Positions 7,774-15,897 of a stretch of 64,000 nucleotides of DNA are shown piece after piece (within the stretch, counting starts at the first letter, position 1; each line of letters begins with the position of its first letter). The stretch is from Streptomyces sp. TSRI0281 (lineage in GTDB: Bacteria > Actinomycetota > Actinomycetes > Streptomycetales > Streptomycetaceae): contig NZ_LWLE01000038.1 of the NCBI RefSeq assembly GCF_001905125.1, positions 25,300 to 89,299 of the forward strand. Direction: 5' to 3'. The notes under the pieces are model-generated. The model had not been told where the DNA came from and ran no database searches. It saw nothing but the letters and a program-made list of their open reading frames with translations. Position numbers and translations under genes: made by a program.

Positions 7774-8553
7774 ATGAGCACCGCGACCTCCTCCCTCCAG
7801 CGCGCCGGACTGCCGGTCACCGACCTCGGTCCGGTCCTCGCCGAGGAGCCGGCACCGCTGCTCTTCGCCACGGTCTCCGGGGCCCATCTGTACGGCTTCC
7901 CGTCCCGGGACTCGGATGTGGACCTTCGGGGGGTCCATATCCTGCCCCCGCACGACCTGTTGGGGCTGCGCGAACCGGCCGAGACCCGCTCACGGATGTG
8001 GGACCGAGACGGGGTCGAGATGGACCTCGTCACGCACGACCTGCGCAAGTTCGTCCGTCTCATGCTGCGGCCCAACGGCTACGTACTGGAACAGCTGCTG
8101 TCCCCGCTGGTCGTGCACACGACCGCACTCCACGCGGAACTGTGCGCCCTGGCCCCGGGCGTGCTGACCCGCAACCACGCACACCACTACCGGGGTTTCG
8201 CCGGAACCCAGTGGCGGCTCTTCGAGAAGACCGGTGAGCTGAAGCCGCTGCTCTACACCTTCCGGGCGCTGCTCACCGGCATCCATCTGATGCGCAGCGG
8301 CCGGATACTGGCCCATCTGCCGACGCTGCTCGGCACGGTGGCCGCCCCGGCGTATCTGCCCGACCTGATCGCGGCGAAGGCGGAGGCCGAGCACGGCATG
8401 GCACGCGAGCTGGACGGGGCGGCGGTGGCGCGGGACATCGAAGGGCTGCACCGGGTCCTGGACGAGGCGCAGACCCGGTCGCTGCTGGCGGACGCGGTGA
8501 CGGAGTTCGACGCGCTGAACGAACTCGTCGTGCGCGCCCGGCTGGGGGAGTAG
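7774..8553 (+). CDS. Nucleotidyltransferase, DNA polymerase beta superfamily (YcgL/COG3541-like)
   Basis: A 259-residue protein with the minimal nucleotidyltransferase signature FATVSGAHLYGFPSRDSDVD near residues 31-50: a Gly-Ser-like turn followed by DSDVDLRGV, where the acidic pair binds metal. A third acidic residue is likely in GVEMDLVTHDL. The family is widespread but its substrate is unknown; relatives modify RNA, proteins or antibiotics with a nucleotide. It begins four bases after the DraG stop and is probably the last gene of the NAD operon. A paralogue lies just downstream on the opposite strand (8758-9456), so the two genes converge on a repeat-rich spacer. Confidence 0.85.
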   Translation: MSTATSSLQRAGLPVTDLGPVLAEEPAPLLFATVSGAHLYGFPSRDSDVDLRGVHILPPHDLLGLREPAETRSRMWDRDGVEMDLVTHDLRKFVRLMLRPNGYVLEQLLSPLVVHTTALHAELCALAPGVLTRNHAHHYRGFAGTQWRLFEKTGELKPLLYTFRALLTGIHLMRSGRILAHLPTLLGTVAAPAYLPDLIAAKAEAEHGMARELDGAAVARDIEGLHRVLDEAQTRSLLADAVTEFDALNELVVRARLGE

Positions 8554-8559
8554 CAGGCC

Positions 8560-8641
8560 GGGAGTACGTCCCGCCGGTCGTACGGACGTCCCGGCCGTTC
8601 GTACGGACGTTGCGGCCGTTCGTACGGACAGGGCCGTTGCG
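8560..8641. repeat. 21-bp imperfect direct repeats between convergent nucleotidyltransferase genes
   Basis: TACGGACGTCCCGGCCGTTC recurs at 8581, 8602 and 8623 with a 21-bp period and a few changes; a more diverged unit precedes it. No hairpin with a T-run is obvious. Confidence 0.75.
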
Positions 8642-8702
8642 CGGTCCCGTCCGTGTGGCGGCCGGTCGGTCACGCCACGACTGGCGGGTCGGTCACATCG
8701 TC

Positions 8703-8774
8703 CGGTCCCTCACGAGGTCCTGTGCGCGGTCCGTCACGCGGTCCCCTACGTGGTCCGTCACGCGGTCCCGTGCG
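8703..8774. repeat. Six 12-bp tandem units overlapping the end of the leftward nucleotidyltransferase gene
   Basis: Units at 8703, 8715, 8727, 8739, 8751 and 8763 follow CGGTCCGTCACG with one to four changes each. The stop codon of the leftward gene (8758-8760) lies inside the array, so its C-terminal codons derive from the repeat. Confidence 0.8.
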
Positions 8775-9456
8775 CCGACGCCCGCCGGGTCCGGACGAGG
8801 AAGTCCTCCACCCGGGCCCGGTCCGGTCCGGCCGGCAGCGGGGAGCGGACGGCCGCCTCGTCGTTCTCCTCGGCCAGCCGGTTCATCCGGCGTTCCACCT
8901 CGGCCCACGGGACCTCACCGCGCTTCACCGCCAGCAACTCCTCGCGCGCGTCACCGACCTCGATCGTCAGCTCGCCCGTACGCAGCAGATCCCGGCCGCT
9001 CGCCAGCAGCCGCAGCAGATGCATCGCGTGCTTCCAGCGCGGTGCGCCGTGCTGCCTGACGTCCGCGTCCAGCTTCCCGCGCTGGCCCCGCGCGTACCGT
9101 ACGAACGTCCCGTGGGCGAGCCGGGACAGGAACGCCCCGCGCAGCGCGAGGAGTTCACGGCCCGTGTCGTCGACCCGCTCCACCAGCGGGGAGTGCAGAC
9201 ACTCCAGCACATTCGGGTTGGCCCGCAGCGCCAGCTCGCAGAGCCGTTCCAGTTCCCAGGAGAACTGCTCGTCGGCCGGACCCTCGATGTGCGTCGGCGG
9301 CTTCTCGAAGCGCCAGAACAACGGGGTGGGGGCGACGAAGACCCCCCGCAGGTCCGTGTCGCTGCCGTCCGTGGCAAGCCCGAACGCCCGCGAACCCATC
9401 ACGCACGAGTAGATCGTGTGGTCGCGTACGAGGGTCTCGGCTTCGGCGGTGATCAT
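8758..9456 (-). CDS. Nucleotidyltransferase, DNA polymerase beta superfamily (second copy)
   Basis: A 232-residue paralogue of the protein at 7774-8553. The active-site segment CVMGSRAFGLATDGSDTDLR near residues 17-36 has the G-S turn and the S-D-T-D metal-binding pair. The central region (LELALRANPNVLECLHSP-like helix, residues ~75-95) and the C-terminal helical part match the same family layout. The ATG at 9456 was chosen because the reading frame upstream is compositionally odd and the conserved domain starts right after it. It is transcribed away from the helical-repeat gene at 9585 and converges with the first nucleotidyltransferase. Substrate unknown. Confidence 0.85.
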   Translation of the reverse strand: MITAEAETLVRDHTIYSCVMGSRAFGLATDGSDTDLRGVFVAPTPLFWRFEKPPTHIEGPADEQFSWELERLCELALRANPNVLECLHSPLVERVDDTGRELLALRGAFLSRLAHGTFVRYARGQRGKLDADVRQHGAPRWKHAMHLLRLLASGRDLLRTGELTIEVGDAREELLAVKRGEVPWAEVERRMNRLAEENDEAAVRSPLPAGPDRARVEDFLVRTRRASAHGTA

Positions 9457-9500
9457 CTGCGCGAGGGTACGCCAGGGGCAGCCGTCCCGCGCGAAAACCG

Positions 9501-9530
9501 TTGCGCGCCGACGGCCTCCGGTGCCACCAT
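9501..9530 (+). promoter_or_regulatory. Possible promoter giving a leaderless 13-codon frame
   Basis: TTGCGC (9501-9506) and CACCAT (9525-9530) are 18 bp apart. Transcription would start near 9537-9538, exactly at the ATG of a short open frame. The -10 match is modest. Confidence 0.3.
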
Positions 9531-9537
9531 CGCCGTC

Positions 9538-9579
9538 ATGACGATGATCCGAAAGGTCCGGCTCACCTCCTCCCGGTGA
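9538..9579 (+). CDS. Possible 13-residue leader ORF before the helical-repeat gene
   Basis: ATG at 9538 opens a frame reading MTMIRKVRLTSSR and ends in TGA at 9577-9579. The TGA overlaps an in-frame GTG (9576) of the large downstream gene and sits five bases before its ATG (9585). The peptide is basic with no runs of one regulatory amino acid. It may only help reinitiate translation, or may be chance. Confidence 0.3.
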   Translation: MTMIRKVRLTSSR

Positions 9580-9584
9580 GCGCG

Positions 9585-12500
9585 ATGAACGCACCCACGC
9601 CCCACAGAGAAGAAGTCACCGTTCTGTACGCCCGGTTCGACCACCTTCCGTACCCGGCCCGTATGCGGGCCATCGCCGAACACACCCGCTCGCTGGACGA
9701 CGAGGGCTACCGCGCCGCCCGCGCCGCCCTGGACACCGCGGACCCCGACGACCGCCGGCTGGCACTGTTCCTGGCCGTCGTCCGCCGCGATCTCGAAACC
9801 GTCGCCCTCGCCCTCGCCGACCCGGTGCTGCGCCCGCGCGCACTGTCCGCGGCGATCCGGCTGCCGGTTCCCGAACAGGCCCTGGAAGCCCTGGCCCTCG
9901 GCCCGTTGCGGGCCGTGCGCCACAACACGTACCGCGTTCTGCGGCTGTCCCGGCGCCGGGACCTCGCCGACCGGATCCTTCCCCGGGTCCGTGAACTGCA
10001 CGGCGACGAGGACGCCGCCCGGCTGCTGCCCGCCTGTACCCCCGACGCGGTCGGACAGTGGCTGCCCCGGCTGTCCGGGGTGCCGCACGGCATCCTGTTC
10101 ACACTCACCCGTACCGCGCCCCGCGCCCTCGCCGCCCACCTCGCCGACCGGGCCCCGTCCGACGGCCGGGACCGGTGGGAGGCTGCCCGGCCGCGCAACG
10201 GCAGCCAGCACCTGGTCAGCCGCCTCACCGCGCGCGACCCGGCCGCCGGAGCGCTGCTCCTGGAGCGTGCCCCGCACCTGGTCACCGGGCCGGCCGCGCT
10301 GGTGCTGCTCAGGGAACCGGCCGCCGTCGCGGCCTCCCTGCGGCGTACCGGAACCGAACGGGTCCCGCTCGCTCCGGGGCCGGTGTCCCGGCGGGTGCGC
10401 CGCGCGCTGGACGCCTGCGGCCCGCAGGACGCCGCCCTGCTCGCGGACGTCCTGCGGGTGGAGCACGACATCGGCGGCCCGACCGACAGCTGGACCACGG
10501 CGGAGCCGCTGCTCGCCCTGCTGCCACCGGCCGAGCGCCGCCGGGTGGTCGAGGCGCGGCTGGACGCGAGCCGGGGACAGTGGACCGGTCTCATCGGCCC
10601 CGTGGCCTCGCTCGATCCCGCCGACCGGACCGAGATCGCCGGACGCCTGCTGAAGGGGCGGGCCGGGCGCAGGGCCTACCCGCGCAGCCGGATCGCCTCC
10701 CTGCTGCCGCCGGCCGAGGCGGAACCGCTGCTGCGGGACCTGAGCGCCGCCCACCGCCCGTGGGAACGGGCCCTGGCCTGGGCGGCCCTGCTGCGCTGCG
10801 TCGGCGGGCAGCGCGATCCGCAGGCGTACGCACGCGTCCTCCTCTCCTGCGAGCGGGCCTGGCACGACCAGGAGGAGGTGCGCCGCACCGCCCTTCTCGC
10901 CGCGGGCGCCGCCCGCGGCCCGCTGCTGGACGCGGCACCCTTCGCCGCGCTGCGGGACGCCGCGACGACCACCGTGCAGTCACGCGACTCCACGGCGCAG
11001 ACGCTCCGGGCAGCCGAGAAGTGGCTGCGGCGCACCGCCCTCCGCGCGGTACGCGCCGGTGACGCCGAACGGGCGGCGGACGTCATCGGGCTGCTCGTCC
11101 AGGTCCTGGACGATCCGCGCGGAAGCGGGGACGTGCGCCCGCTGGACATGGCGGGCGCCGGGGCCCGCGCGGTCTGGGAGCGCTGCGGAACGCCGACGCC
11201 CGCCCACGTCCTGCTGTTCGCGGGCCTGTTCGCGCGGCACCTCGCACAACTTCCCGCACTCGACGGGGCCGTGGGCCGGGCGGCACTCGACGATCCGCAC
11301 GGCGAACGGGGCCGGCGGGCCGCCGCGCTCCGGCTCGCCGATCCCGTCACCCGGGAGCGTCGGTGCGCCGAACTCCTCGCCGCCGACGTGTCCTTCGTGG
11401 CCGTGCCCGAAGTGTGGCGGACCCTGTCCCGGCGCCGCACCGACCTCCTCGACGCCGTCATGGGGCCGGACCTGCCGTCGCGCTGGGCACCCCGCCAGGC
11501 GCGCGCCGGACTCGGGCGGTGGCTGCCGCGCCAGCGGGCCCTGCTCGACGCGCAACTGGCCCGGGTGGCGGCGGACGACGACGTACCGCTGCGGGAACGC
11601 ACCGACGCGGCGGCCCTGCTGGGCGACACCGAGGCCCTGTACGCGCTCGTCGCCGGGGCACCGCAGCCCGTGGCGGCCGCCGCCTGCGGGGCACTGGGGG
11701 AGCGGGCGGCCGAGCGCGGAGGGGCCGCCGCGCACCCGCGGACGCTGGACTTCCTGCTCGACCGCGCCGGGACCGGCGGGGTGCGGGGCCGGGCGGCGAT
11801 GGCCGGGGCCAGGACCCTTCTCGCCACGGTGCCCGACGAGGAGGCCGTGGCCCGGTTCGCCCGGATGGTCCGGGACACCGACGGGTCCGTCGGCGGCCGG
11901 AAGGCGGCCGTCCGGGGGCTGTCCGCGCTGTCCTCCCCGAACGCCACCGCCGCCCTGCTCGCGGGCTGGGACACACCGGGCCAGCACCGTGACGTCCACG
12001 CCGCGATGGCCGGCCCCCTGACGGCGCGGATGGACGTACCAGGCATCGGGGAGCGGCTCGCCGCACAACTGCATCACCCGGCGGTACGCGAGCGGGTTCT
12101 CGCCGCACGTCCCGACCGGGCCGCGGCCGCCGGGGCCCGGTACCGGTTCCTCGCCCGGACGGTGGCCACCGCGGAGCGGAGCACGGCGGTGCAGGCCGCC
12201 CGTGCGCTCAGGGGTCCCGGCTCCGCCGACGGGCCGGTGCGCGGGACGATGGCGGCCGTGGCGGCCGACCCGGAGCGTCCGCGTGAGGTCCGGGGCGACG
12301 CGCTGGACCTGCTGTGCGAATGGGCCGTCCCCGGCCCGCGCCACGGGGAACTGGTCACCGTGCTCGGCGTACTGGTGGCACAGGCCCGGAGCGACGCCCC
12401 CGAGGAGCGGCGCGCCGCTCTGTGGGTCCTGGGCGAACAGAACGACGCGTACCGCGACCGCCCGGCGGGTGCGCTCGACGCGGTGGCCGACGCGCTGGAG

Positions 12501-12887
12501 CGGGCCGGGCTGGCACACTCCGCGTCCCGTGTGGCGCTGACGGCGGCCCTGACGGCGCTGACGGTCGCGGACGCCTCGCCGGAGCGCTGGGAACGCTGGC
12601 TCGGCCTGGCGGGGGAGCGGCCGGGCCCTCTCGACCAGGTGCGCGACCACCGGCGGACACCGATGAACGCCCAGCCCGTCGGGGCCATCGCGGCGGTGGT
12701 GGAGATGCTGCGCGCACACGGCTCGGTCACGGCCGGGCTCGCCGCCGTGCACCTGGTCGTCAGGGGCGGCGAGTCCACCTCCTGGGCACAGCCGTGGGTG
12801 GACGGGCTGGACGCGCTGCGCGCGAGCGGGCATCCGGAGGTCGCGGAGGCCGCGCTGCTGGCGGACCTCCGACGCCCGGTCTCCTGA
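9585..12887 (+). CDS. Very large helical-repeat (HEAT-like) protein of unknown function
   Basis: A cytoplasmic protein of about 1100 residues with no signal peptide or membrane segment. It is made of repeated Ala/Leu/Arg-rich helix pairs, such as YPARMRAIAEHTRSL near the start and recurring ...ALLRCVGGQRD... and ...AALWVLGEQNDAYRD... units. This pattern is typical of HEAT or armadillo-type solenoids that act as protein-binding scaffolds. I see no catalytic motif. The ATG at 9585 follows a GGTGAG sequence; a GTG at 9576 is an alternative start. It diverges from a nucleotidyltransferase gene with ~130 bp between them. A strong bidirectional hairpin follows. Confidence 0.75.
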   Translation: MNAPTPHREEVTVLYARFDHLPYPARMRAIAEHTRSLDDEGYRAARAALDTADPDDRRLALFLAVVRRDLETVALALADPVLRPRALSAAIRLPVPEQALEALALGPLRAVRHNTYRVLRLSRRRDLADRILPRVRELHGDEDAARLLPACTPDAVGQWLPRLSGVPHGILFTLTRTAPRALAAHLADRAPSDGRDRWEAARPRNGSQHLVSRLTARDPAAGALLLERAPHLVTGPAALVLLREPAAVAASLRRTGTERVPLAPGPVSRRVRRALDACGPQDAALLADVLRVEHDIGGPTDSWTTAEPLLALLPPAERRRVVEARLDASRGQWTGLIGPVASLDPADRTEIAGRLLKGRAGRRAYPRSRIASLLPPAEAEPLLRDLSAAHRPWERALAWAALLRCVGGQRDPQAYARVLLSCERAWHDQEEVRRTALLAAGAARGPLLDAAPFAALRDAATTTVQSRDSTAQTLRAAEKWLRRTALRAVRAGDAERAADVIGLLVQVLDDPRGSGDVRPLDMAGAGARAVWERCGTPTPAHVLLFAGLFARHLAQLPALDGAVGRAALDDPHGERGRRAAALRLADPVTRERRCAELLAADVSFVAVPEVWRTLSRRRTDLLDAVMGPDLPSRWAPRQARAGLGRWLPRQRALLDAQLARVAADDDVPLRERTDAAALLGDTEALYALVAGAPQPVAAAACGALGERAAERGGAAAHPRTLDFLLDRAGTGGVRGRAAMAGARTLLATVPDEEAVARFARMVRDTDGSVGGRKAAVRGLSALSSPNATAALLAGWDTPGQHRDVHAAMAGPLTARMDVPGIGERLAAQLHHPAVRERVLAARPDRAAAAGARYRFLARTVATAERSTAVQAARALRGPGSADGPVRGTMAAVAADPERPREVRGDALDLLCEWAVPGPRHGELVTVLGVLVAQARSDAPEERRAALWVLGEQNDAYRDRPAGALDAVADALERAGLAHSASRVALTAALTALTVADASPERWERWLGLAGERPGPLDQVRDHRRTPMNAQPVGAIAAVVEMLRAHGSVTAGLAAVHLVVRGGESTSWAQPWVDGLDALRASGHPEVAEAALLADLRRPVS

Positions 12888-12896
12888 ACCGCACCC

Positions 12897-12964
12897 CTGA
12901 CCGGCCTCTCCTGTCCCGTACGGCCGGGATCCTGGTCCCGCACGGAGGGGAGAGGCCGGTCAGG
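12897..12964. terminator. Bidirectional hairpin between the helical-repeat gene and the Rieske remnant
   Basis: CCTGACCGGCCTCTCC (12897-12912) is repeated inverted as GGAGAGGCCGGTCAGG (12949-12964). The 36-bp loop contains a further small inverted repeat. The right arm covers the stop codon of the leftward Rieske frame. Confidence 0.75.
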
Positions 12965-13199
12965 CCAGCCGGATGATCCCGTCGGAGACGGTGATCTTCT
13001 GCGCGGGCAGCGGACGCGGCGCGGGACCGGCCTCCACCGCGGCGTCCGTGATGCTGAATCTGCTCCCGTGGCAGGCGCAGTCGATGGTGCCGTCGGCGAC
13101 CGACGAGACGATGCAGCCCGCATGGGTGCAGACGGCCGAGAACGCCTTGAACTCGCCCGCCGCGGGCTGGGTCACCACGACCTTCTGATCCTGGAACAC
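12960..13199 (-). pseudogene. Rieske [2Fe-2S] domain remnant, 5'-truncated
   Basis: Seventy-nine residues remain from a GTG at 13199. The cluster-binding motifs are intact: CTHAGC and, 14 residues later, CACHGSRF. The typical Streptomyces relative is a secreted protein of ~140-150 residues with a Tat signal or lipobox. Here homology-like sequence continues upstream in frame to about 13330 (VSPDGGKELARTDGIPVADG), but it then becomes Arg-rich and meets a stop at 13371-13373 with no signal peptide and no ATG or GTG. The 5' end appears deleted. On the other strand a probable TetR C-terminus starts at the same place, so one deletion could have removed both 5' ends. Confidence 0.7.
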
Positions 13200-13321
13200 G
13201 GTGCCGTCGGCGACCGGGATGCCGTCGGTCCTGGCCAGCTCCTTCCCGCCGTCGGGCGAGACACCCGGACCGGCACTCGTCGCGCCGCCCGAGGCGGTCC
13301 GACGAACCGCGCCGCCGCCGT

Positions 13322-13528
13322 CCCGGTGGCACGGGGGAGGAAGCGACCGCGAGCGCCGTCGCCGGACTCTTCACCGGGGTCCTGGCCGACTGGGTGCACG
13401 GGCGGATCACCGCGACGCCCGAGCGGCTCGCGGCACGGATCCGGCACCTGCTCCTCGCCGTCCACGCCACCGCCGTGTCTCACGGACAGAGCACCGTGAC
13501 CGAGGGCGGCCGGACCCCTCTAGGCTGA
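13322..13528 (+). pseudogene. Probable TetR-family regulator remnant (C-terminus only)
   Basis: Frame 2 from about 13322 to the TGA at 13526-13528 reads like the last helices of a TetR regulator: ATASAVAGLFTGVLADWVHG, then TPERLAARIRHLLLAVHATA. The usual DNA-binding N-terminus of ~50 residues and most of the ligand domain are missing. There is no suitable start codon at the junction. It lies head to head with the truncated Rieske frame. Assignment to TetR rests on the look of the two helices and is moderate. Confidence 0.45.
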
Positions 13529-13656
13529 AAGACACAGGAGGGAACGGCGCGACGCGAAGAGCGCGGGCGCCGGGCCCCCGAAGGCGCTGAGGCACGTGGG
13601 ACGCCGAGGTGCCGAGGTGCCCGGAAACGATGAATCGAAGAGGCGAGGAGTACGAC

Positions 13657-14019
13657 GTGGCGGTACGAGCGGTCCGTGGAGCCGTCCAGCTGGAACAGGA
13701 CGAGGCCGGACACATGGACGAGCAGGTCGGTGCCCTGCTCACCGCCGTCCTGGAGCGCAACAACCTGGTCTCCGACGACCTGATCAGCATCTGGTTCACC
13801 GCCACCCCGGATCTGCACAGCGACTTCCCGGCCGCCGCGGCCCGCGGCCTCGGCATCGTCGACGTCCCGCTGATCTGCGCCCAGGAGCTGGACATCAAGG
13901 GGGCCATGCCCCGTGTCGTACGGATACTCGCCCATGTCGAGACCCCGCTTCCCCGGGCCGGGATCCAGCATGTCTACCTCGGCGCCACCGCCACCCTGCG
14001 CAAGGACATCGCCCAGTGA
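13657..14019 (+). CDS. aroH: Chorismate mutase, AroH class
   Basis: Converts chorismate to prephenate in phenylalanine and tyrosine synthesis. The 120-residue protein is the AroH (Bacillus-type trimeric) fold: RAVRGAVQLEQDE with the active-site Arg near residue 6, FTATPDLHSDFPA, CAQELDIKGAMPRVVRIL with the catalytic Glu and Arg, and HVYL near the C-terminus. The GTG at 13657 is preceded by GAGGAG six bases upstream; a farther upstream ATG is in frame but lacks this site. It overlaps tyrA by four bases, so the two successive steps are coupled. Confidence 0.95.
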   Translation: MAVRAVRGAVQLEQDEAGHMDEQVGALLTAVLERNNLVSDDLISIWFTATPDLHSDFPAAAARGLGIVDVPLICAQELDIKGAMPRVVRILAHVETPLPRAGIQHVYLGATATLRKDIAQ

Positions 14020-15101
14020 GAACGGCCCTCGTCATCGGAACGGGACTGGTCGGCACCTCCGCCGCCCTCGCCCTCGCCGGGCGCGGCATCCATGTCCACC
14101 TCGTCGACCACGACCCCTCGTCGGCCCGTACCGCGGCGGCACTCGGCGCCGGCACGGACGAGGCGCCCGAGGGCCGCGTCGACCTGGCGATCGTCGCCGT
14201 ACCGCCCGCCCACACCGCATCCGTGCTGGCCACCGCCATGCGCGAGGGGGTGGCCCGGGGCTACCTGGACGTCGCGAGCGTCAAGGGCGGCCCGCGCCGC
14301 GAGCTGGAAGCCCTCGGTATCGACCTCACCCCCTACATCGGTACGCACCCGATGTCGGGCAAGGAACGTTCGGGCCCCCTCGCCGGCACCGCCGACCTCT
14401 TCGAGGGCCGCCCCTGGGTCCTCACCCCGACCCGGGACACCGACACCGAGGTCCTCAACCTCGCTCTGGAACTGGTCGCCCTGTGCCGCGCCGTCCCGGT
14501 CGTCATGGACGCCGACGCCCACGACCGTGCCGTCGCCCTCGTCTCCCACACCCCGCAGCTGATCTCCTCGATGGTCGCCGCCCGCCTGGAGGAGGCCGAC
14601 GAGACGGCCGTACGCCTCTGCGGGCAGGGCATCAGGGACGTCACCCGCATCGCCGCCTCCGACCCCCGGATGTGGGTGGAGATCCTCTCCGCGAACCCCG
14701 GCCCGGTCGCCGATGTGCTGACCGGAGTCGCCGCCGACCTGGAGGAGACGGTACGGGCACTGCGCGGCCTCCAGTCCGCCGACGAGGACGAGCGCCGCGC
14801 GGGCACCGACGGCATCGAGGACGTCCTGCGCCGCGGCAACGCGGGCCGGGTCCGGGTGCCCGGCAAGCACGGCGCGGCCCCCGCGTCGTACGAGACCGTG
14901 GCCGTGCTGATCGGCGACCGGCCGGGCGAGCTGGCCCGGATCTTCGCCGACGCGGGACGTGCCGGGGTCAATATCGAGGACGTCCGCATCGAGCACGCCA
15001 CCGGCCAGCAGGCGGGCCTGGTCCAGCTGATGGTCGAGCCGAGCGCGGCGGCCCCGCTCGCCGTGGCGCTCCAGGAGCGGGGCTGGTCCCTGCGCCCGTG
15101 A
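14016..15101 (+). CDS. tyrA: Prephenate dehydrogenase with C-terminal ACT domain
   Basis: Oxidatively decarboxylates prephenate to 4-hydroxyphenylpyruvate for tyrosine. The Rossmann motif VIGTGLVGTSAALAL lies at residues 5-19. The conserved GTHPMSGKERSGP (around residue 110) includes the active-site His, and the helical dimer domain follows. From about residue 290 an ACT-like domain (VAVLIGDRPGELARIFADAG) probably binds tyrosine for feedback inhibition. It has 361 residues, starting at the GTG that overlaps the aroH stop. The gene ends about 110 bp before cmk; no strong hairpin is visible there, so partial read-through is possible. Confidence 0.95.
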   Translation: MRTALVIGTGLVGTSAALALAGRGIHVHLVDHDPSSARTAAALGAGTDEAPEGRVDLAIVAVPPAHTASVLATAMREGVARGYLDVASVKGGPRRELEALGIDLTPYIGTHPMSGKERSGPLAGTADLFEGRPWVLTPTRDTDTEVLNLALELVALCRAVPVVMDADAHDRAVALVSHTPQLISSMVAARLEEADETAVRLCGQGIRDVTRIAASDPRMWVEILSANPGPVADVLTGVAADLEETVRALRGLQSADEDERRAGTDGIEDVLRRGNAGRVRVPGKHGAAPASYETVAVLIGDRPGELARIFADAGRAGVNIEDVRIEHATGQQAGLVQLMVEPSAAAPLAVALQERGWSLRP

Positions 15102-15213
15102 GCGGGCCCGCCACCACGGGTACAAGGCTCCGCCCGGCACTCGGTAACCTGGTGCGTGGCCCTCTTGCGGCCCGTTCGCCCTCACCCCGTGCACCAGGAA
15201 GGTGTCCACCACC

Positions 15214-15897
15214 GTGGAAACCGTAAGCGCCTCAGTGATCGTCGCTATTGACGGGCCCTCCGGCACCGGCAAGTCGAGCACGTCCAAGGCCGTCGCCGCC
15301 CAGCTCGGCCTGAGCTACCTGGACACCGGCGCCCAGTACCGGGCGATCACCTGGTGGATGCTGAACAACGGCATCGACGTACAGAACGCGGCGGAGGTGG
15401 CGACCGCCGCCGCCAAGCCGGTCATCGTCTCCGGAACGGACCCGGCCGCCCCGACGATCACCGTCGACGGCGAGGACGCCGCGGGCCCGATCCGCACCCA
15501 GGAGGTCACCTCCAAGGTCAGCGCCGTCAGCGCCGTCCCCGAGGTGCGCAGCCGGATCACCGGGCTCCAGCGCGCCATCGCGGCGGGCGCCGAGAACGGC
15601 ATCGTGGTCGAGGGCCGCGACATCGGCACCACCGTGCTCCCCGACGCCGACCTCAAGATCTTCCTCACCGCGTCCCCGGAGGCACGGGCCGCCCGCCGCA
15701 GCGGCGAGGTCAAGGGCTCCGACCTCGCCGCCACGAAGGAGGCGCTGATCCAGCGGGACGCCGCCGACTCCGGCCGCAAGACCTCCCCGCTGGCCAAGGC
15801 GGACGACGCCGTCGAGGTCGACACCACCGAGCTGACCCTTCAGCAGGTCATCGAGTGCGTCGTCACCCTCGTCGGGGAGAAGCGGGCCGAGAGGTGA
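15214..15897 (+). CDS. cmk: Cytidylate kinase
   Basis: Phosphorylates CMP and dCMP with ATP. The P-loop IDGPSGTGKSSTSKAVA is at the N-terminus, YLDTGAQYRAITW is the conserved substrate-site motif, and GIVVEGRDIGTTVLPDADLK is the family hallmark. The GTG at 15214 is preferred (AGGAAGG lies about 11 bases upstream); a GTG at 15202 overlaps that site. The product has 227 residues, normal for the family. It overlaps plsC by four bases, and der follows, an arrangement conserved in actinobacteria. Confidence 0.95.
   Translation: METVSASVIVAIDGPSGTGKSSTSKAVAAQLGLSYLDTGAQYRAITWWMLNNGIDVQNAAEVATAAAKPVIVSGTDPAAPTITVDGEDAAGPIRTQEVTSKVSAVSAVPEVRSRITGLQRAIAAGAENGIVVEGRDIGTTVLPDADLKIFLTASPEARAARRSGEVKGSDLAATKEALIQRDAADSGRKTSPLAKADDAVEVDTTELTLQQVIECVVTLVGEKRAER

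Noticed and set aside
15196..15213. GTG at 15202 as cmk start
   Set aside because: It overlaps the AGGAAGG ribosome binding site; the conserved N-terminus begins after GTG 15214.
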